DNA of 64,000 nucleotides from Pilatotrama ljubarskyi (taxonomy: Eukaryota > Basidiomycota > Agaricomycetes > Polyporales > Polyporaceae): contig MU277739.1 of the NCBI GenBank assembly GCA_022385805.1, forward strand, positions 95,928 through 159,927, written 5' to 3'. Below the pieces are notes generated by a model that did not search any database, was not told the origin of the DNA, and worked only from the letters and a program-made list of their open reading frames with translations. This document shows, one piece after another, positions 1-11,514 of this stretch. The first letter of the stretch is position 1. The number at the start of each line of letters is the position of its first letter. A program made the position numbers and the translations under genes.

Positions 1-1593
1 CTAGCTATGTCGCTCATATTTCCGCTCTTAGCACCTGGGCACTCGGCGGAGGAGTCGGGCCCGTTATCGGAGGAGCGCTCGCCCGCCATACAAAGTGGCG
101 CTGGCTATTCTGTACGTCGGATGACTGGCCGCCTCACTGGCACAGGAGCCGCACCTCCTCACGCAGCGCGTGTCCCTATATAGACCTCAACGTCCCCGCC
201 GGAGGCGTCATCGCCGTGCTGTTGCTGCTCTTCCTCCAGCAGCCGCGGCACGTCACCACGCGAAAGTCGTTCAGGGAGATCCTGCAACGCCTGGACTGGC
301 TGTGAGCGAAGCGCATGCTCGCCAGCTCTGTTCCGATGCTCACCCGCCGCTTCCCAGAGGAAACACGCTCGTTATCGGAGCGTCGTGCGCGTGCGTCATC
401 GGCCTCACTTGGGGTGGTGTCGAGTTCCCCTGGCCGTCCGCGCAGGTGCTCGTGCCGTTGTGTATCGGCGCTGCCACGTTCGTTGTCTGGCTTGTGTACG
501 AACTGCGATTCTGCGCGCACCCGGTCGTACGTGCTGTTCATGTACTTTTTCGCGGGGGATGCTTTCTGACGTATTTCTGTGCATCCCAGGTTCCCTTTCA
601 GCTCTTGTCGAATCGCACTAGCCTTAGCGGGTACGTCAGCGTTTCATCTGTTTTCCGCCGCACGCTAGGAAGATCTGAAGCCGCTATTTGGCAGCTATCT
701 GCAGATATTCATCGCTTCCTTCGTCAACCTGGAGCTCATCTGTGCGTACACGTCTTACACTATTCTTACGCCAGGATCGTCTGACGCGTCCAAAAAAGAC
801 TTCCTGCCCGTGTACTACCAGGCGTGCAAGGACGCATCGCCGACGGCGTCCGGGATCGACCTGTTCGGGCTGTGCTTCTCGACCGGACCCATATCTATCA
901 TCGCGGGCGTGAGCGTCGCGAAGACGAAGGGGTACCGGCTGCAGCTCTGGGCGGCGTGGTGCCTGGTGCTCGTCGGGCTGGGGCTGCTGAGCACGCTGAC
1001 CGAGGACAGCTCGCGGGCGGCGTCGATCGGGTACCAGATCATCGTCGGGACGGGGATCGGGATCCTGTACTCGGCGACGTACTTTCCCGTGCTCGCGCCG
1101 CTGCCGGTGACGGCGAACGCGCTCGCGCTCTCCTTTTTTGTCTTTCTGCGAAACTTTGCGCCGGTGCGTTCTATCCACTAGCCCCTTGCTGATGGCGCGG
1201 CAAGCTGAGCGGCGCTCGCGACAGATCTGGGGTGTGACGGTGGGCGGGGTGCTGCTGCAGAACATGCTCCGGAGTCGACTGCCGGCCGCGGTGCAGGAGG
1301 GGCTGCCGGGGCTGAGCAACGTGGCGTACGCGGTGATCCCGCTGGTGCGGACGATGGCGCAGCCGGAGAAGGACGAGACGCGGCGCGCGTTCGCGCAGTC
1401 GCTCGCGGTGCTCTGGCGGGTGCTCATTGGGGTGGCGGGGATGGGGCTGCTGGCGAGCCTGCCGATGCGGGCGCTGCCGCTGCACTCGCAGCGGGACGAG
1501 AACTGGGCGGTGACGTCGGGGTCGGAGAGCGAGGTGGCGGAGAAGGGGGGCTGTTCTGGGGTGGACGACGCGGAGAAGCCGCAGGATGATTGA
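1..1593 (+). CDS. MFS drug/H+ antiporter-like transporter, 5'-truncated by window edge
   Basis: Major facilitator superfamily permease of the drug:proton antiporter type, expected to export small molecules across the plasma membrane. The N-terminal helices lie left of the window. The first visible residues read 'GGGVGPVIGGALA', the glycine-rich antiporter motif C region, followed by 'KWRWLF' and, after an intron, 'DLNVPAGGVIAVLLLL', a hallmark of this family. Further exons give hydrophobic helices near 390-540, 'VPFQLLSNRTSLSGY' near 590-635, a long run from about 700 to 1160 with the loop 'DFLPVYYQACKDASPTASGI', and a last exon from about 1228 with 'IWGVTVGGVLLQNMLRSRLP'. The hydrophilic tail ends at the TGA at 1591-1593. 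Several introns interrupt the gene and were placed by eye. Substrate cannot be told from sequence. Confidence 0.85.
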
Positions 1594-2061
1594 AGGCTCG
1601 TGGCTGGCGCGGGGACAGGACCGGCATGTATCGTTCAAAGTTCTTGGTGTTGATACGCCCGTGCCTTTGCATGGGAAGCTGAACGGGGAAACTGGCAGAG
1701 GCGGATGCCCTGGCCGCCGCGTGCGCCACAAAGACGTCGGATGCAATGGCGCCGTGAATGGAGATGGAGACAAGGTTAGAGTTTGCACATGTGGCCCGAG
1801 AAGGATCGGAAGTCGGACGTCGACTCGGGCATTCGCCGATCCTGTCCTCTTCCTTCCGCGTTCAGCGTCGGACGCGGTTCGAGTGCGGAACTGAACCTGC
1901 AGCTGCACCTGGCCTGAACCGACCCGGGTCCAGGGATGTCAGAGGACCGGCCCTTCCTCCGGCGACTCGCAGCCTCGCATTGCCATTACCGCCCAGTACT
2001 GTCGACGCCATCCCGACCGCCCCGACGTCCATCCTCAACGTCCTCCTAGTCCGCATCCACC
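1594..2061. other. Intergenic, no gene seen
   Basis: Spacer between the transporter stop and the start of the co-oriented alpha/beta hydrolase. It becomes pyrimidine-rich after about 1960, as is common just upstream of basidiomycete starts. No open frame with family features was seen. Confidence 0.5.
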
Positions 2062-3545
2062 ATGGAGTTCGACGTCGCCGACTTCACCCTCCCCGGTGTC
2101 AAAGAGGACGGCTTCATGCTCTCCTTCATCCGCGTCGTGCCAAAGCCCCGCTCTCAGCGAGACCATCAGCCCACGCCTGCGCGCAGGCTCTCCTTGCTCT
2201 TCCTGCACTGCGTAGCCTCCCGTGAGCACCCTCCATGCTCCCGCGCAGACTATTGCTCCACAGGCTGACCCGACACCCGTCCCTCTAGACAAAGAGACAT
2301 GGATCCCTACTATCGAGCACCTCTTTCAGCTCCAGCACGCTACCCCCAACAACGCCTTCACCATCGTTGAAGCCTGGGCCATGGACGCACCCAGCCACGG
2401 TCGCGCCGCCATCCTCAACGAGTCCCACCTCCGCACTCTCCCAGACGGTCTAGGTGCGTTCTCCCGCGCGTTGCGTGTCTGCCTCGCCGCATCGCCCACT
2501 CATCCTCCGCGTTCCCCGCGTCTGCCCGCATCTCCCAGCCGGGAAGCAGTGGGCCAGAGGCGCGCACGCCCTCCAGCAGTCGGGCTTGATAGCAGGTGAC
2601 AGCGTCGTCGCCATCGGGCATTCCGCCGGCGCATGCGTCCTGTACGTCCGCCGCTTCCCTGGAGCCTCCCCTTCGCCCCCCCTATAGTAGCTCACCGCCC
2701 TTCTGCCGCTCTACAGGATCCTGTCCATGGAGGGCCACCCCCTGGACCGCCTCCCGTACTCGTCTCTCGTCCTCGTCGAGCCCGGCATGCCCAGCCGCGA
2801 GCTCCTCAAGAAGATGGTGGACGAGAACGCGCCCCTCCTCCGCGCCGTCCAGTTCGCCAAGACACGCAAGAACACCTGGCCGTCGCGCCAGGCCGCCCGG
2901 GAGTGGCTCGCCAAGCGGCTCCCGTGGCGGCGCTGGGACGCGCGCATCCTCGATCTCTTCATCGTAGGTTACCCTACGCCATTGCCGTTTTCGCGGCGCG
3001 GCAGAGACCAGTCTCCACTGACCGAGTCGCCGGGTATACACCTACAGGAGCATGCTCTCCGCGACCTTCCGACGGCGGAGTACCCCGACGCCACGGAGGG
3101 CGTGACGCTCGCTACGACCCGGGCGAGCGAGGCGCACGGGTACTCGCACTACGAAGACGGCTTCGAGGGGCTCGACATGCTCAAGGTGCTCTGCACCGCC
3201 ATGCCCGTCCACGCGATCTTCGGCGCCCAGCCCGACATGGTGTACGTCCCCATCCCCAGCCTGTTTCTCTCGTGACGCACGCTGACGACTCACCGTGACG
3301 TCCGCGCGTGCTCCCGCAGGCCGGCAGAGATGCAGCAGAACATCGCGAGCGAGGAAGGGAGGCGGATGCGCTCCGTCGTGCGCGTCGCGGGCGCCGGCCA
3401 TCTCGTCGTGCAGGAAGAGCCGCGCGGGGTTGCGCTCGCGCTCTGGGGCATCCTCCACGAGGACCACGCTCTTCCCATCCCGGCTCCTGGGCCGAGTCCG
3501 AGTCCGAGTTCCGGCACCCCGGGCACGCCCCCTGCGCGATTGTGA
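2062..3545 (+). CDS. Alpha/beta hydrolase-fold protein
   Basis: Serine hydrolase of the alpha/beta fold, probably cytosolic because no signal peptide is seen. The start 'MEFDVADFTLPGVKEDG' follows a pyrimidine-rich leader. The core 'LSLLFLHCV' is the first strand of the fold. After an intron comes 'IEHLFQL' and 'VEAWAMDAPSHGRAA', the loop after strand 4. The nucleophile elbow 'GHSAGA' lies near 2616-2633. Later exons give 'SLVLVEPGMPS', 'VHAIFGAQPDMV' (the acid-bearing strand) and 'VRVAGAGHLVVQEEP', whose His in 'GAGHLV' is the expected catalytic histidine. About five introns; the stop ends at 3545. Downstream of and co-oriented with the MFS gene. The substrate is unknown; members with this layout are often annotated as general esterases or epoxide hydrolase-like. 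Confidence 0.82.
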
Positions 3546-3960
3546 CTGCGAGGTGCGGTCCGCGGGCGTTTGACGGAGGTTGTACAGTAGCTGCTAGCAC
3601 GACGTCGACAACGAGGAAGGTTTACCATGACCGTATTCCGTTGGTTGTTCGTGGTGGCAGATGCCGCGTTACTCAGGCTCAGGCTGGCATCAAGTGTGGG
3701 TGCGGCATCATGCCCTCTGAGTCCCTGAGTCTTGCGACGGTCACGTCGCGGCCGGGTCTTCAACTCAGGCAGGCAGACTTGGCACTAGTGATGATCTATC
3801 AACTTCTTCGCCTTCGAATCCGGGAATCCGAGAAGTTGTCGGTACGAGACAGTTGTCAGACTCGGAGCTTTCCAGGGGGAGTGAACTTGGGACGGCAGTG
3901 CCAGTGACCGTCGCTGCCACAGGCTGCCGCCGCGGCTGCGGGTGCCACAATGGTGCTGCG

Positions 3961-4006
3961 CACTGGCAGCTCCAGTTCCTGAAATACTACTGTAGTACTG
4001 CCAGTG
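3961..4006. repeat. 46-nt inverted repeat with CACTGGCAG/CTGCCAGTG ends
   Basis: Perfect 9-nt arms, CACTGGCAG at 3961-3969 and CTGCCAGTG at 3998-4006, enclose 28 nt. The size and ends match a second hairpin inside the GH92 gene at 17646-17693. Single copies of the 8-mer lie close by at 3899, 4082 and 4349. Confidence 0.6.
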
Positions 4007-4708
4007 CACGGTGTGGCTGGGCTTCTATCCTGAAACGCTCTCCACTGGTACAGGCAGAGAGGTTGTCCGACGACTTTCTCGTGCCAGTGTAAACCCAGAT
4101 CGCAGGCGTATGATGTAAAGTTCGACGAAGTTCTGGCAAGGCGCGGCCGCAAGGTTCCACTCACTTCTTCGTATCTGCATACTACCGGAGAAGATGATGG
4201 GCAGACTCGTCTCCAGGATCCGGATCTACTCCCGTTGTTGAACTCATGATGCATGCTACTCAGTAGTAGCTTTCCGGATCCCCACTGGCGCGTCCTTGAA
4301 CCAATGGCAGGCTCGACTTTGTTCGAGGCACTCGGGGGATACGAGGAGCACTGGCAGGTACTGCCAGCAGATGCTGGGCCGCGTGCTACAATCAGGCTTG
4401 GGCAGATCCTCTCTGAGACTCGGACTCAGAAGACACTCGCTGCACGCGAATCCGAGAGCGGACGACACGAGCATACGTACGTATGACAGTTGACTGAAAC
4501 AAGTAGCGACATGACAGCGCGAGGGTTCGATCACACCAAGCATACGACAGTCAGAGAACGCATCCTCCTCCCCCTCCTCTTCCTCCTCCCCCTCGGGCGA
4601 GAGCGAGAGCAAGAATTGAATCCAGCACCGGCGGCACCTACCGCGCTCCGACATCGCGCCGGCTCGATAGTCACCGCCAGCACCACCGTCCGCGGCATAC
4701 GTATGTAC

Positions 4709-4741
4709 GTGCCCCCGCCCCCGCCCCCGCCCCCGCCGCCC
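4709..4741. repeat. GCCCCC simple repeat
   Basis: About five tandem units of a C-rich hexamer just downstream of the stop of the minus-strand membrane protein gene. A low-complexity tract with no coding role seen. Confidence 0.8.
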
Positions 4742-4784
4742 GGCCTTCGCGTCTCCCCTAGTACCCAAGTACAGTATGTACATA

Positions 4785-7278
4785 CTACGCATCCTCCATC
4801 ATCGTGGTGCCCGTCGCGCCCGAGTACCCGAAGGAGATCTGCCCGTGCGCGGGATAGAACAGAGTCCGAGTCAGTCAGTCAGTCAGTCGGTTTGTTGCAG
4901 TCTCGAAGAACAGAACCGCTCCGACAGTCCGAGTCATCATCCTCCTGCCACTAAAGGCGGAGAGGTCCCGGCCCCGGCTCCGGCTCGTCGTCGGCGCACG
5001 GAGCCGGCACATAGGAGAATGGATCGTGGGCGAGGGAAAGATTGAAACCGAGCGGCCACGAGAAGAGGAAAAAAAAAACGCACCTTGCTCGTCGCCGCGT
5101 CCTCCGTAGCGTCCATCTCGAACGCCGACGTGCCATCCAGGCCCGCGAGGGTGTCCGTGCCCGTGCCCGTGCCCGCGCCCTTTCCAAAAGCGACCTGGCG
5201 CCCCCCGCGCACGCGCTTCGCGAACGCGAGCCCGGAGAGGACCGTGCCGTGTGTCGTCGGCTCCGTGATCTTCTGCAGCGACTCGCGCGCGTTCAGCCTG
5301 CACGAGCGATCCGGGCGGTGGGGGAGAGCGGAAGGTGGGGGGGATCTGTGCGTCAGCAGGATTGTTCCGATGGAGCTCGGGACGTCCTCAGCGGTCCAGT
5401 GTCCAGTACCGCGCACCACGGTAGTGGGGCAGCGGCCCACCGGCAGGACCTAAGGCGTCCCAGAGACTCTACGAAGAGAGGAGACTCACATCGCAAGGAA
5501 GGAAGTCGCATACACTGCCGGTGGGGAAGGACGCCGCGAGCGTAAGCGTGAGCCGCGCCTGCGGACCGTAAGAAAAACGTCAAGCAGGGCACTCACAGCA
5601 GGGAAGGACGGGGAAGAGGCCGAGGTAGACGAGGTTGTTCGGCATGGCGACGAACTGCGGGTGCAGGTCGGAGGAGGTCAACGCGCTGCGCCGCCGCTCA
5701 GGCTAGCGATGCTGCACTACTCACGCAGACCAGGATGGCGATATCCAGAACACTGTGGTGCGGCGGTTAGCGCGCGGCCGGGAAACGCACGGCGGAACGA
5801 CTGACCTCGTCAGCGCGCCGGTCATGATCGTGTACGTGATGATCCTGTTCACGAGCGTGTCCGTCCTACACGCGGAGAGCCCCGCAAAACGTCAGCCGCG
5901 CCCCATACACTCGGACAGAGGCCCCAAAGACGCTGCTCACTTGCGGATCCCCGTGCGCCGGGTGTACAGGAAGTAGCACAAGGAGACGGCGATGATGATG
6001 TCGTCCGCGGCGGCGATGGCGAGCGATCCTGTGTAGTACGGCTGCTCCCCGCCGCATGAGCACTGCACTACGTGACGCGCTCGGGGGCAGGAAGGCGGGG
6101 CGGGCCCGCGTACTTACCGCGACCCTGTGGAACTCGGTGAACTCGGGGAACCGAATGCTGCGATTCCGCTCGTGCGTCAGTCCCAGGTCTGCGCGGAGGA
6201 GACGGCGAGAGTGGGACCGTACGTGAAGACGACGACGACTGCGGCAGGAGAGACGGCGTCAGCGTGCCTGCCCGGGAGAGTACCCATCATGTACGGTACG
6301 GTGAAGTAGACGCACTGATCTCGAGAGCCAAGTGCGCGGCAGCAAGAACTCCCTGGGTGCGAAGCTCAGCTGTGGCGGCGTTCCTGAACGGGGGTACAGT
6401 ACTCACGACGACTCCGACGAGGAACACGTTGCCGTTGCTCACTGGGGCAGCAGGACTCTCGTTAGCAGGTGTGCAGGGATTAAGCGTGTTATCGAACTCA
6501 CGGAGCCACAGACGGCGCATATAGAACCTGGGTGCGAGTGAGTACTAGGGAGTCTCTTCGCTCGGTGAGATCTGCTCACAGATGGATGGAAAACATGATC
6601 AATCCCTACAGCCAATGCGTGAGCATCCGTGAAGCCGACGAGCGAACGCGGGAGTCATACCACGACGCCGGTGATAAGCTTGGAGCGAGTACGGTCAGCC
6701 ACCGGCTCTCCTCGACATGCCAAGTACTGTGGTCACGTACGTCATCAGATCTGCAGGATCGCCGCGAGCGTCAGCCATGGTTCGAGGATCGGAAGTATGC
6801 TCAAAGATGGGCACTGACACCGTTGTGATACTCCAGGCGTTTGGGTTCCCGAACATGACGATGGCCGAGCGGTACAACCACTCGATGAGGAGACACTCGT
6901 GCAGGGTCTTGAGGAGCCTGTGAGGGAGTGCGAGCAGCGCGCTTGAGCTCGAGGCCGCACGAGAGAAGGAGATGTGCGTAGAGCGTACCAGACGTAAAAC
7001 ACCTGCGGAGGTGCGGGTGGTGAGTAAGCACCGAGTACCTGAGCGGCAATGGAACTACTACATACGTAGAACTTGAGCCACCAGGAGTCCTTGCGCCAGC
7101 TCTGGAAGTAATAGTAGTACGTCTGGAAGGAGATCCAGCCGAACATCCTGCAGGCGGCATGTGGTATCAGCATTACTGTTCGAAAGAGCGGAAGGCGAGA
7201 CGAGAGCGGAGAGGGCACGTACGCTGTGGCGACCAAAGTGCCGATGACGATCGGCCCGGTAGCGACGCCGGTAGACAT
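4785..7278 (-). CDS. DUF6534-type seven-helix membrane protein
   Basis: Agaricomycete-type integral membrane protein of unknown function, resembling the DUF6534 family. Reading from 7278 downward: 'GPIVIGTLVATA' (helix 1), 'MFGWISFQTYYYYFQSW' with 'KDSWWLKFYV' (helix 2), then 'TLHECLLIEWLYRSAIVMFG' with 'NPNAW', 'FYMRRLWL' spliced to 'SNGNVFLVGVV', and 'RFPEFTEFHRVA'. The most diagnostic run is 'AIAAADDIIIAVSLCYFLYT' with 'RRTGIRK', near 5950-6025. It is followed by 'DTLVNRIITYTIMTGALT', 'SVLDIAILVC', 'PNNLVYLGLFPVLP', 'VYATSFLAM' and 'LNARESLQ'. The tail 'ATGTTMMEDA' ends at a TAG at 4785-4787. At least ten short introns; edges in 6500-6800 and in the last 300 nt are uncertain. The C-terminal tail is Gly/Thr-rich. 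Confidence 0.72.
4871..4890. repeat. AGTC tetranucleotide microsatellite
   Basis: Roughly five tandem AGTC units. They fall in what is probably the last intron of the DUF6534-type gene. Confidence 0.8.
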
Positions 7279-8305
7279 GTGGATGGTGCGGATGTAGCGG
7301 GTGACGGGGCCAGAGAGGTCTGAGAGAGAGGGTGGTAGAGTAGATCGTACACCAGGCTCGAGGAGGGTGGGCTAGAAGGGGAGGCGCTGAGTAGCGGCGG
7401 TTTTATTGGGAAGCTGCCACTGGTGGCAAGCGTACATGACGAGTGATTGCTTGCCGCTGGGGGATCATCGGATGCTGAAGAGAAGTGTGTTGGGCTGGCA
7501 GGGACGGCAAAGTGCGAGGCATCGTTCGGTGACCGGCCGCGGCGTACTGCCCGGGTCCTGTCAGGCAACGGTATCAGGACGACGTCCGCGGGCGACGTCC
7601 CATAGGAAGCGCGAAGGAGGAGAGTGAGGTCATCCCGAGCACATGCAGGCACGGGAACACCGGTCGGTCGGCGAGAAGCGAGGAGAAGTGTTTCTGCGAA
7701 TCGGAAGGTGATGAACAGTCAGTACGATGTCCTCTGAGCATGCGCTCAACGGGATCGCTGTGGGAAGGACTGAAGAGTTGGCAATGAGACGGTAGCGGCA
7801 GCGCTAGTACTACTGCCAGGGGAATGGGCGCGCTTGTAAGCCGCGTTGGCTCGTGTGTTCTCACACCTATAATTTTGCCGCTGCGAAAGGACCGGGCCAC
7901 GGGTGTTTGGCCAGGACCAGCCATCGACATCGGTCCCTGGCCCAGCGTGCATCTACAAGTGCTACTAAAAACCAAGACCGTGTTCGCGTCAGGGAATGCA
8001 GGCTAGAGCGCGAGAGTAGCGTTGAGTTGATGATATGCATGAATGTTGAATGATATTTCTGCACAGACGAGTTCACGCCGAATTTGCATGATGCTGCGCG
8101 ACGTCGAGGGAGTTTCTGCCGACCATGATCGGAGTAGGACCGGCGATCGAGAGCTGTGCAACGTTCCCCATATGGTAATTGCATCCGCGAGTGGTAGGAC
8201 GTCCAACGCGGCAAGTGCAGCACGTCTGTCACCCGAACCAGTCCAGGTCGGTTCGAGTGCTCCCGTTAGTACAGAAAGAATTGGACGGAGGGTTCTGTTC
8301 TCCTT
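7279..8305. other. Divergent promoter region between DUF6534-type gene and P450
   Basis: About 1 kb between two divergent starts, so it should carry both promoters. A C/T-rich stretch (8290-8345) runs into the P450 start. No TATA box or gene could be supported. Confidence 0.45.
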
Positions 8306-10725
8306 GTGCTCGCCATGCTCACCCTCTCCCCTCCTCTCCAGCTCTCCCTCGCAGCCGCTCTCCTCGCCCTCCTCCTCTACACACTCACACGCCCATCCCG
8401 TCCTCGCCCCCCCGGCCCCGCGCCCAAACCTCTCGTCGGCAACGTCAGCGACCTCCCCTCCGGCGGTCACGAGTGGCTCGGCTACATCCAACTCGGTCGC
8501 AAGTACGGTCAGTCTCGTCCACAGCCCTTGGCTCGTCCCTTCGCCGCTCACTCCCCTCACCCCCAGCATCCGACATCCTCTACTTCACTTCCCTCGGCAC
8601 CCCCCTCCTCGTCATCAATTCTTTCCAGGCCGCCCATGACCTCCTCGACAGGAAAGGCGCTCTCTACTCCGACCGCCCTCGCTTCGTCATGTTCAACGAG
8701 CTGTATGTATCACATCGCTGCCCCACACGCCGCCAGCCTCACCCCTTGCCCCCACAGCATGCGCTGGGACTGGAATCTCCTCGTCATGCCCTACAACAAG
8801 AGATTCATCGCACAGCGCCGCATCGTCCAGCAGGAATTCCAGCCCGCCACCGTCTCCCGCTTATACCATCCCGTCATCGCCCGCGAAGTCTGCGCCCTCC
8901 TCAACCGCTTTCTCGCAACTCCCCACGTACGCCCCCAGGACATGATCGACAACGTCAGGCAGTGAGTGACCCTCGCCCACGTATGTAGCACTCCCCCCAC
9001 CCCCAACCGCACCGCCCAGGATGACAGGCGCGATCATCATGATGGTCACCTACGGCCACCAGGTCACCTCCCCCCAAGACGAGTACATCAAGATCGCCGA
9101 AGCCGTCCCCGAGCACGCCGAACGCCGTCCGGGCGTCGAGATCGTCGACGTCCTCCCCATCCGTGCGCCCAGCCTCTCGCACGCCCCGAAACGCCAGTAC
9201 TGACAACCCCGCCCCGCCTGCAGTCAAGTACCTCCCCTCGTGGTTCCCCGGCGCGTCCTTCCAGAAGCACGCCGCCGTCGGCCGGCAGCTGTCCATGGGC
9301 ATGCGCCTGCTGCCCTTCAAGATGGTCAAGGAGCGCATGGTGCGTCCCCGTCCCCGCCTGCCGCCAGAGCGGGGTTGTCAGAGAGGATACCTGCGGTCAT
9401 ACTCAGCGTTCACCTCGTCCCAGGCTGCCGGAAACGCCGTCCCGTGCATGGCCACGCGGCTCCTCGCGCAGGCGCACGAGCTCGCGACGGAGGGCATGGA
9501 TCCCGACACGTTCGTCATGGACGTCTGCGGGTTGGTCTACAGCGGCACGTCCCTTCCCTCCCTCTCGCGCGCGCTCCCCCAGCGTTTCCGCTCACCGGTA
9601 CCTCTCCCTCCTTCCAGCCGGAGCCGACACGGTACGCCGTCCATACACCCGGCACGCACACTCACCCGCTCACTCACTCACCGCGTCGCTTGCAGGCCAT
9701 CGTCGCCATGCGCAACTGCATCCTCGCCATGATGCTCTTCCCCGACGTCCAGAAACGCGCGCAAGAGGAGCTCGACCGCGTCATTGGCCGCGAACGTCTC
9801 CCGACCATGGCCGACCGACCGCACCTGCCGTACGTCTCCCGGCTCATTAAAGAGAGCCTGAGATGGAAGGCCGTGTCCAGCCTAGGTGCGCCCATCAGCC
9901 CTCCGAGTAAGCCGCCGCCGACCTCCACCCGCCCGATTCATGTGCGCAGGTGTGCCCCACGCGACGCTCGACAGCGACGAGTATCGAGGGTACTACATAC
10001 CAAAGGGCACCACCGTGCTCGCCAACATCTAGTGCGTCACACGCCCACAGGACTCATCCGCCGCCGCCGCTCATATTCTGACCATGCGCACGGCGCGCTC
10101 TGCGGCTGCTGCTGCTGCTACCTCAGCGCCATGCTGCACGACGAGTCCGACTACGCCGACCCCGACGACTTCAACCCAGACCGCTTCCTGCCCACCCCAG
10201 ACAAGCCGAGCGGCGAGCCCGACCCGGCGCGCGCCGCGTTCGGGTTCGGGAGAAGGTACGTCCGTTCCGTCTTCTCTCCTCTCACCAGCTCTTGCGCGCC
10301 CCTCGGCCGAGTGCTCACCGTCGCCCGCCGCGGGACGCTCACGCTCACCGCCTGCGGCGGCGTTCACGCAGAGTCTGCCCCGGGCGGTTCTTCGCGGACG
10401 ACACGCTCTTCCTCACGATTGCCTCCCTCCTCCACGTCTTCGCCATATCCGTCCCGGACGACTCCGAGTCGAAGGAGACGATCAGGAACGTCCGGTGGAA
10501 CTCGGGACTCGTCAGGTCTGTGTCTCCTCAGGCGTCTGTTTGTGTGCGCGCGCGCTCCGAGTTCATGGCGGATGAGGCTGACGTTTTTTTGGGGGTTTTG
10601 TCGCGCGGGACGGCGCGGCCCTTGGTACGCACAGTCATCCCACCCCGTTTCCTGCGAGGTTCGAGCCGCGGTTCGAGGGCGCGCCGGACTTGGTCCATGC
10701 GGCGGCGGCGCACTGGCATATCTAG
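8306..10725 (+). CDS. Cytochrome P450, CYP64/O-methylsterigmatocystin oxidoreductase-like (copy 1)
   Basis: Membrane-anchored heme monooxygenase of the ER. Order of parts: N-terminal anchor 'LQLSLAAALLALLLYTL'; Pro-rich hinge 'RPRPPGPAPKPLVGN'; 'SDILYFTSLGTPLLVINS'; 'RWDWNLLVMPYNKRF'; 'MTGAIIMMVTYGHQV'; 'VKYLPSWFPGASF'; the I-helix 'AGADT' encoded by a 14-nt exon (9618-9631); the ExxR motif in 'KESLRW'; 'YYIPKGTTVLANI'; the PERF-type 'DDFNPDRFLP'; and the heme loop split by an intron as 'FGFGRR' / 'VCPGRFFAD', with the Cys ligand in the second part. The tail 'FEGAPDLVHAAAAHWHI' ends at the TAG at 10723-10725. No frame breaks seen. About eleven introns, one apparently a GC-AG intron (9545-9617). 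A second ATG at 8315 is also possible. Substrate unknown. Confidence 0.9.
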
Positions 10726-11514
10726 GTGACGACGTCCGTGAACAGTACTTATGGTTGGTATGAGGCCCTTCCGCGGCGGAGCTGACGCGATCCCCGTGCG
10801 GTGACCGTGCAGGGACTCGGACGTGGAATCTGGCGATGTCTTTCGTGTCGCTTCTCGGATGTACTTCGTAAGAAGATATCGTTCTTCACTTACGGCTGGG
10901 ACCAGGCTAGCATGGTCGTTCTATCAGACGGAGCCGCCGCCGCCGCCGCCGCCGCCGCCGCTGGCACGCGGCAGGCGGCAGGCGCCAGGAGACAGGCGGA
11001 GCGAGGGGCTTGACCGTCGGTTTATGGCTGTACCGGTGTGATTTTTTGACTCGTCTGGCGCAGGTCGAAGTCGAAGCCTGGTAAAATGCACATCCCACGC
11101 TGACGCTCTCAAGACCCTCCAGCCTGACTGTCCAGCTGGGTCGATAGCGAAGATGGCATTCAGTACTATAGGAGAATCGTGCCTTGCTGAGAGAGGGAAA
11201 AGCAGCGAAGGAAGGTACGTCAGCGTTCGGCGGATCGGATGCCGTTCGCTCAGCGTGAGGCCTGAGTACTTGAGAAGCGGCAACGGTCCGCCACCCACCC
11301 TCTCACAGGTCCATGAAGGCTGCGTGAGCCCAGGCGACTAAGTATAACACTTGCACAGCGGGGCGTGCCCACACTGTGATTTGTTCCGGCCAGGTACGAG
11401 CTCCGACAAAATTTACTAGATTGCGTTACTACTAGTATTGTCATCCTCCGACGACGCTCCGGAGCGTTCACGACGGCTTACCGAGTCGAACTTGTCCCGA
11501 AGACTACGTATTTT
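10726..11514. other. Intergenic between tail-to-tail P450 genes, with CCG repeat
   Basis: Terminator region shared by the convergent P450 pair. It contains a (CCG)n tract at 10932-10961. Small open frames across it contain long Pro or Arg runs from that repeat and are not credible genes. Confidence 0.6.
10932..10961. repeat. (CCG)n trinucleotide repeat
   Basis: About nine CCG units in the convergent intergenic region, outside any supported coding sequence. Confidence 0.85.

Larger units (their letters stand above)
3546..4784. other. Intergenic with hairpin-forming repeats and simple repeats
   Basis: No coding sequence supported. Holds five copies of the 8-mer CACTGGCA or its complement (3899, 3961, 3999, 4082, 4349), two forming a 46-nt hairpin, and a C-rich GCCCCC repeat at about 4709-4741. 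The stretch lies between the stops of two convergent genes. Confidence 0.6.
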
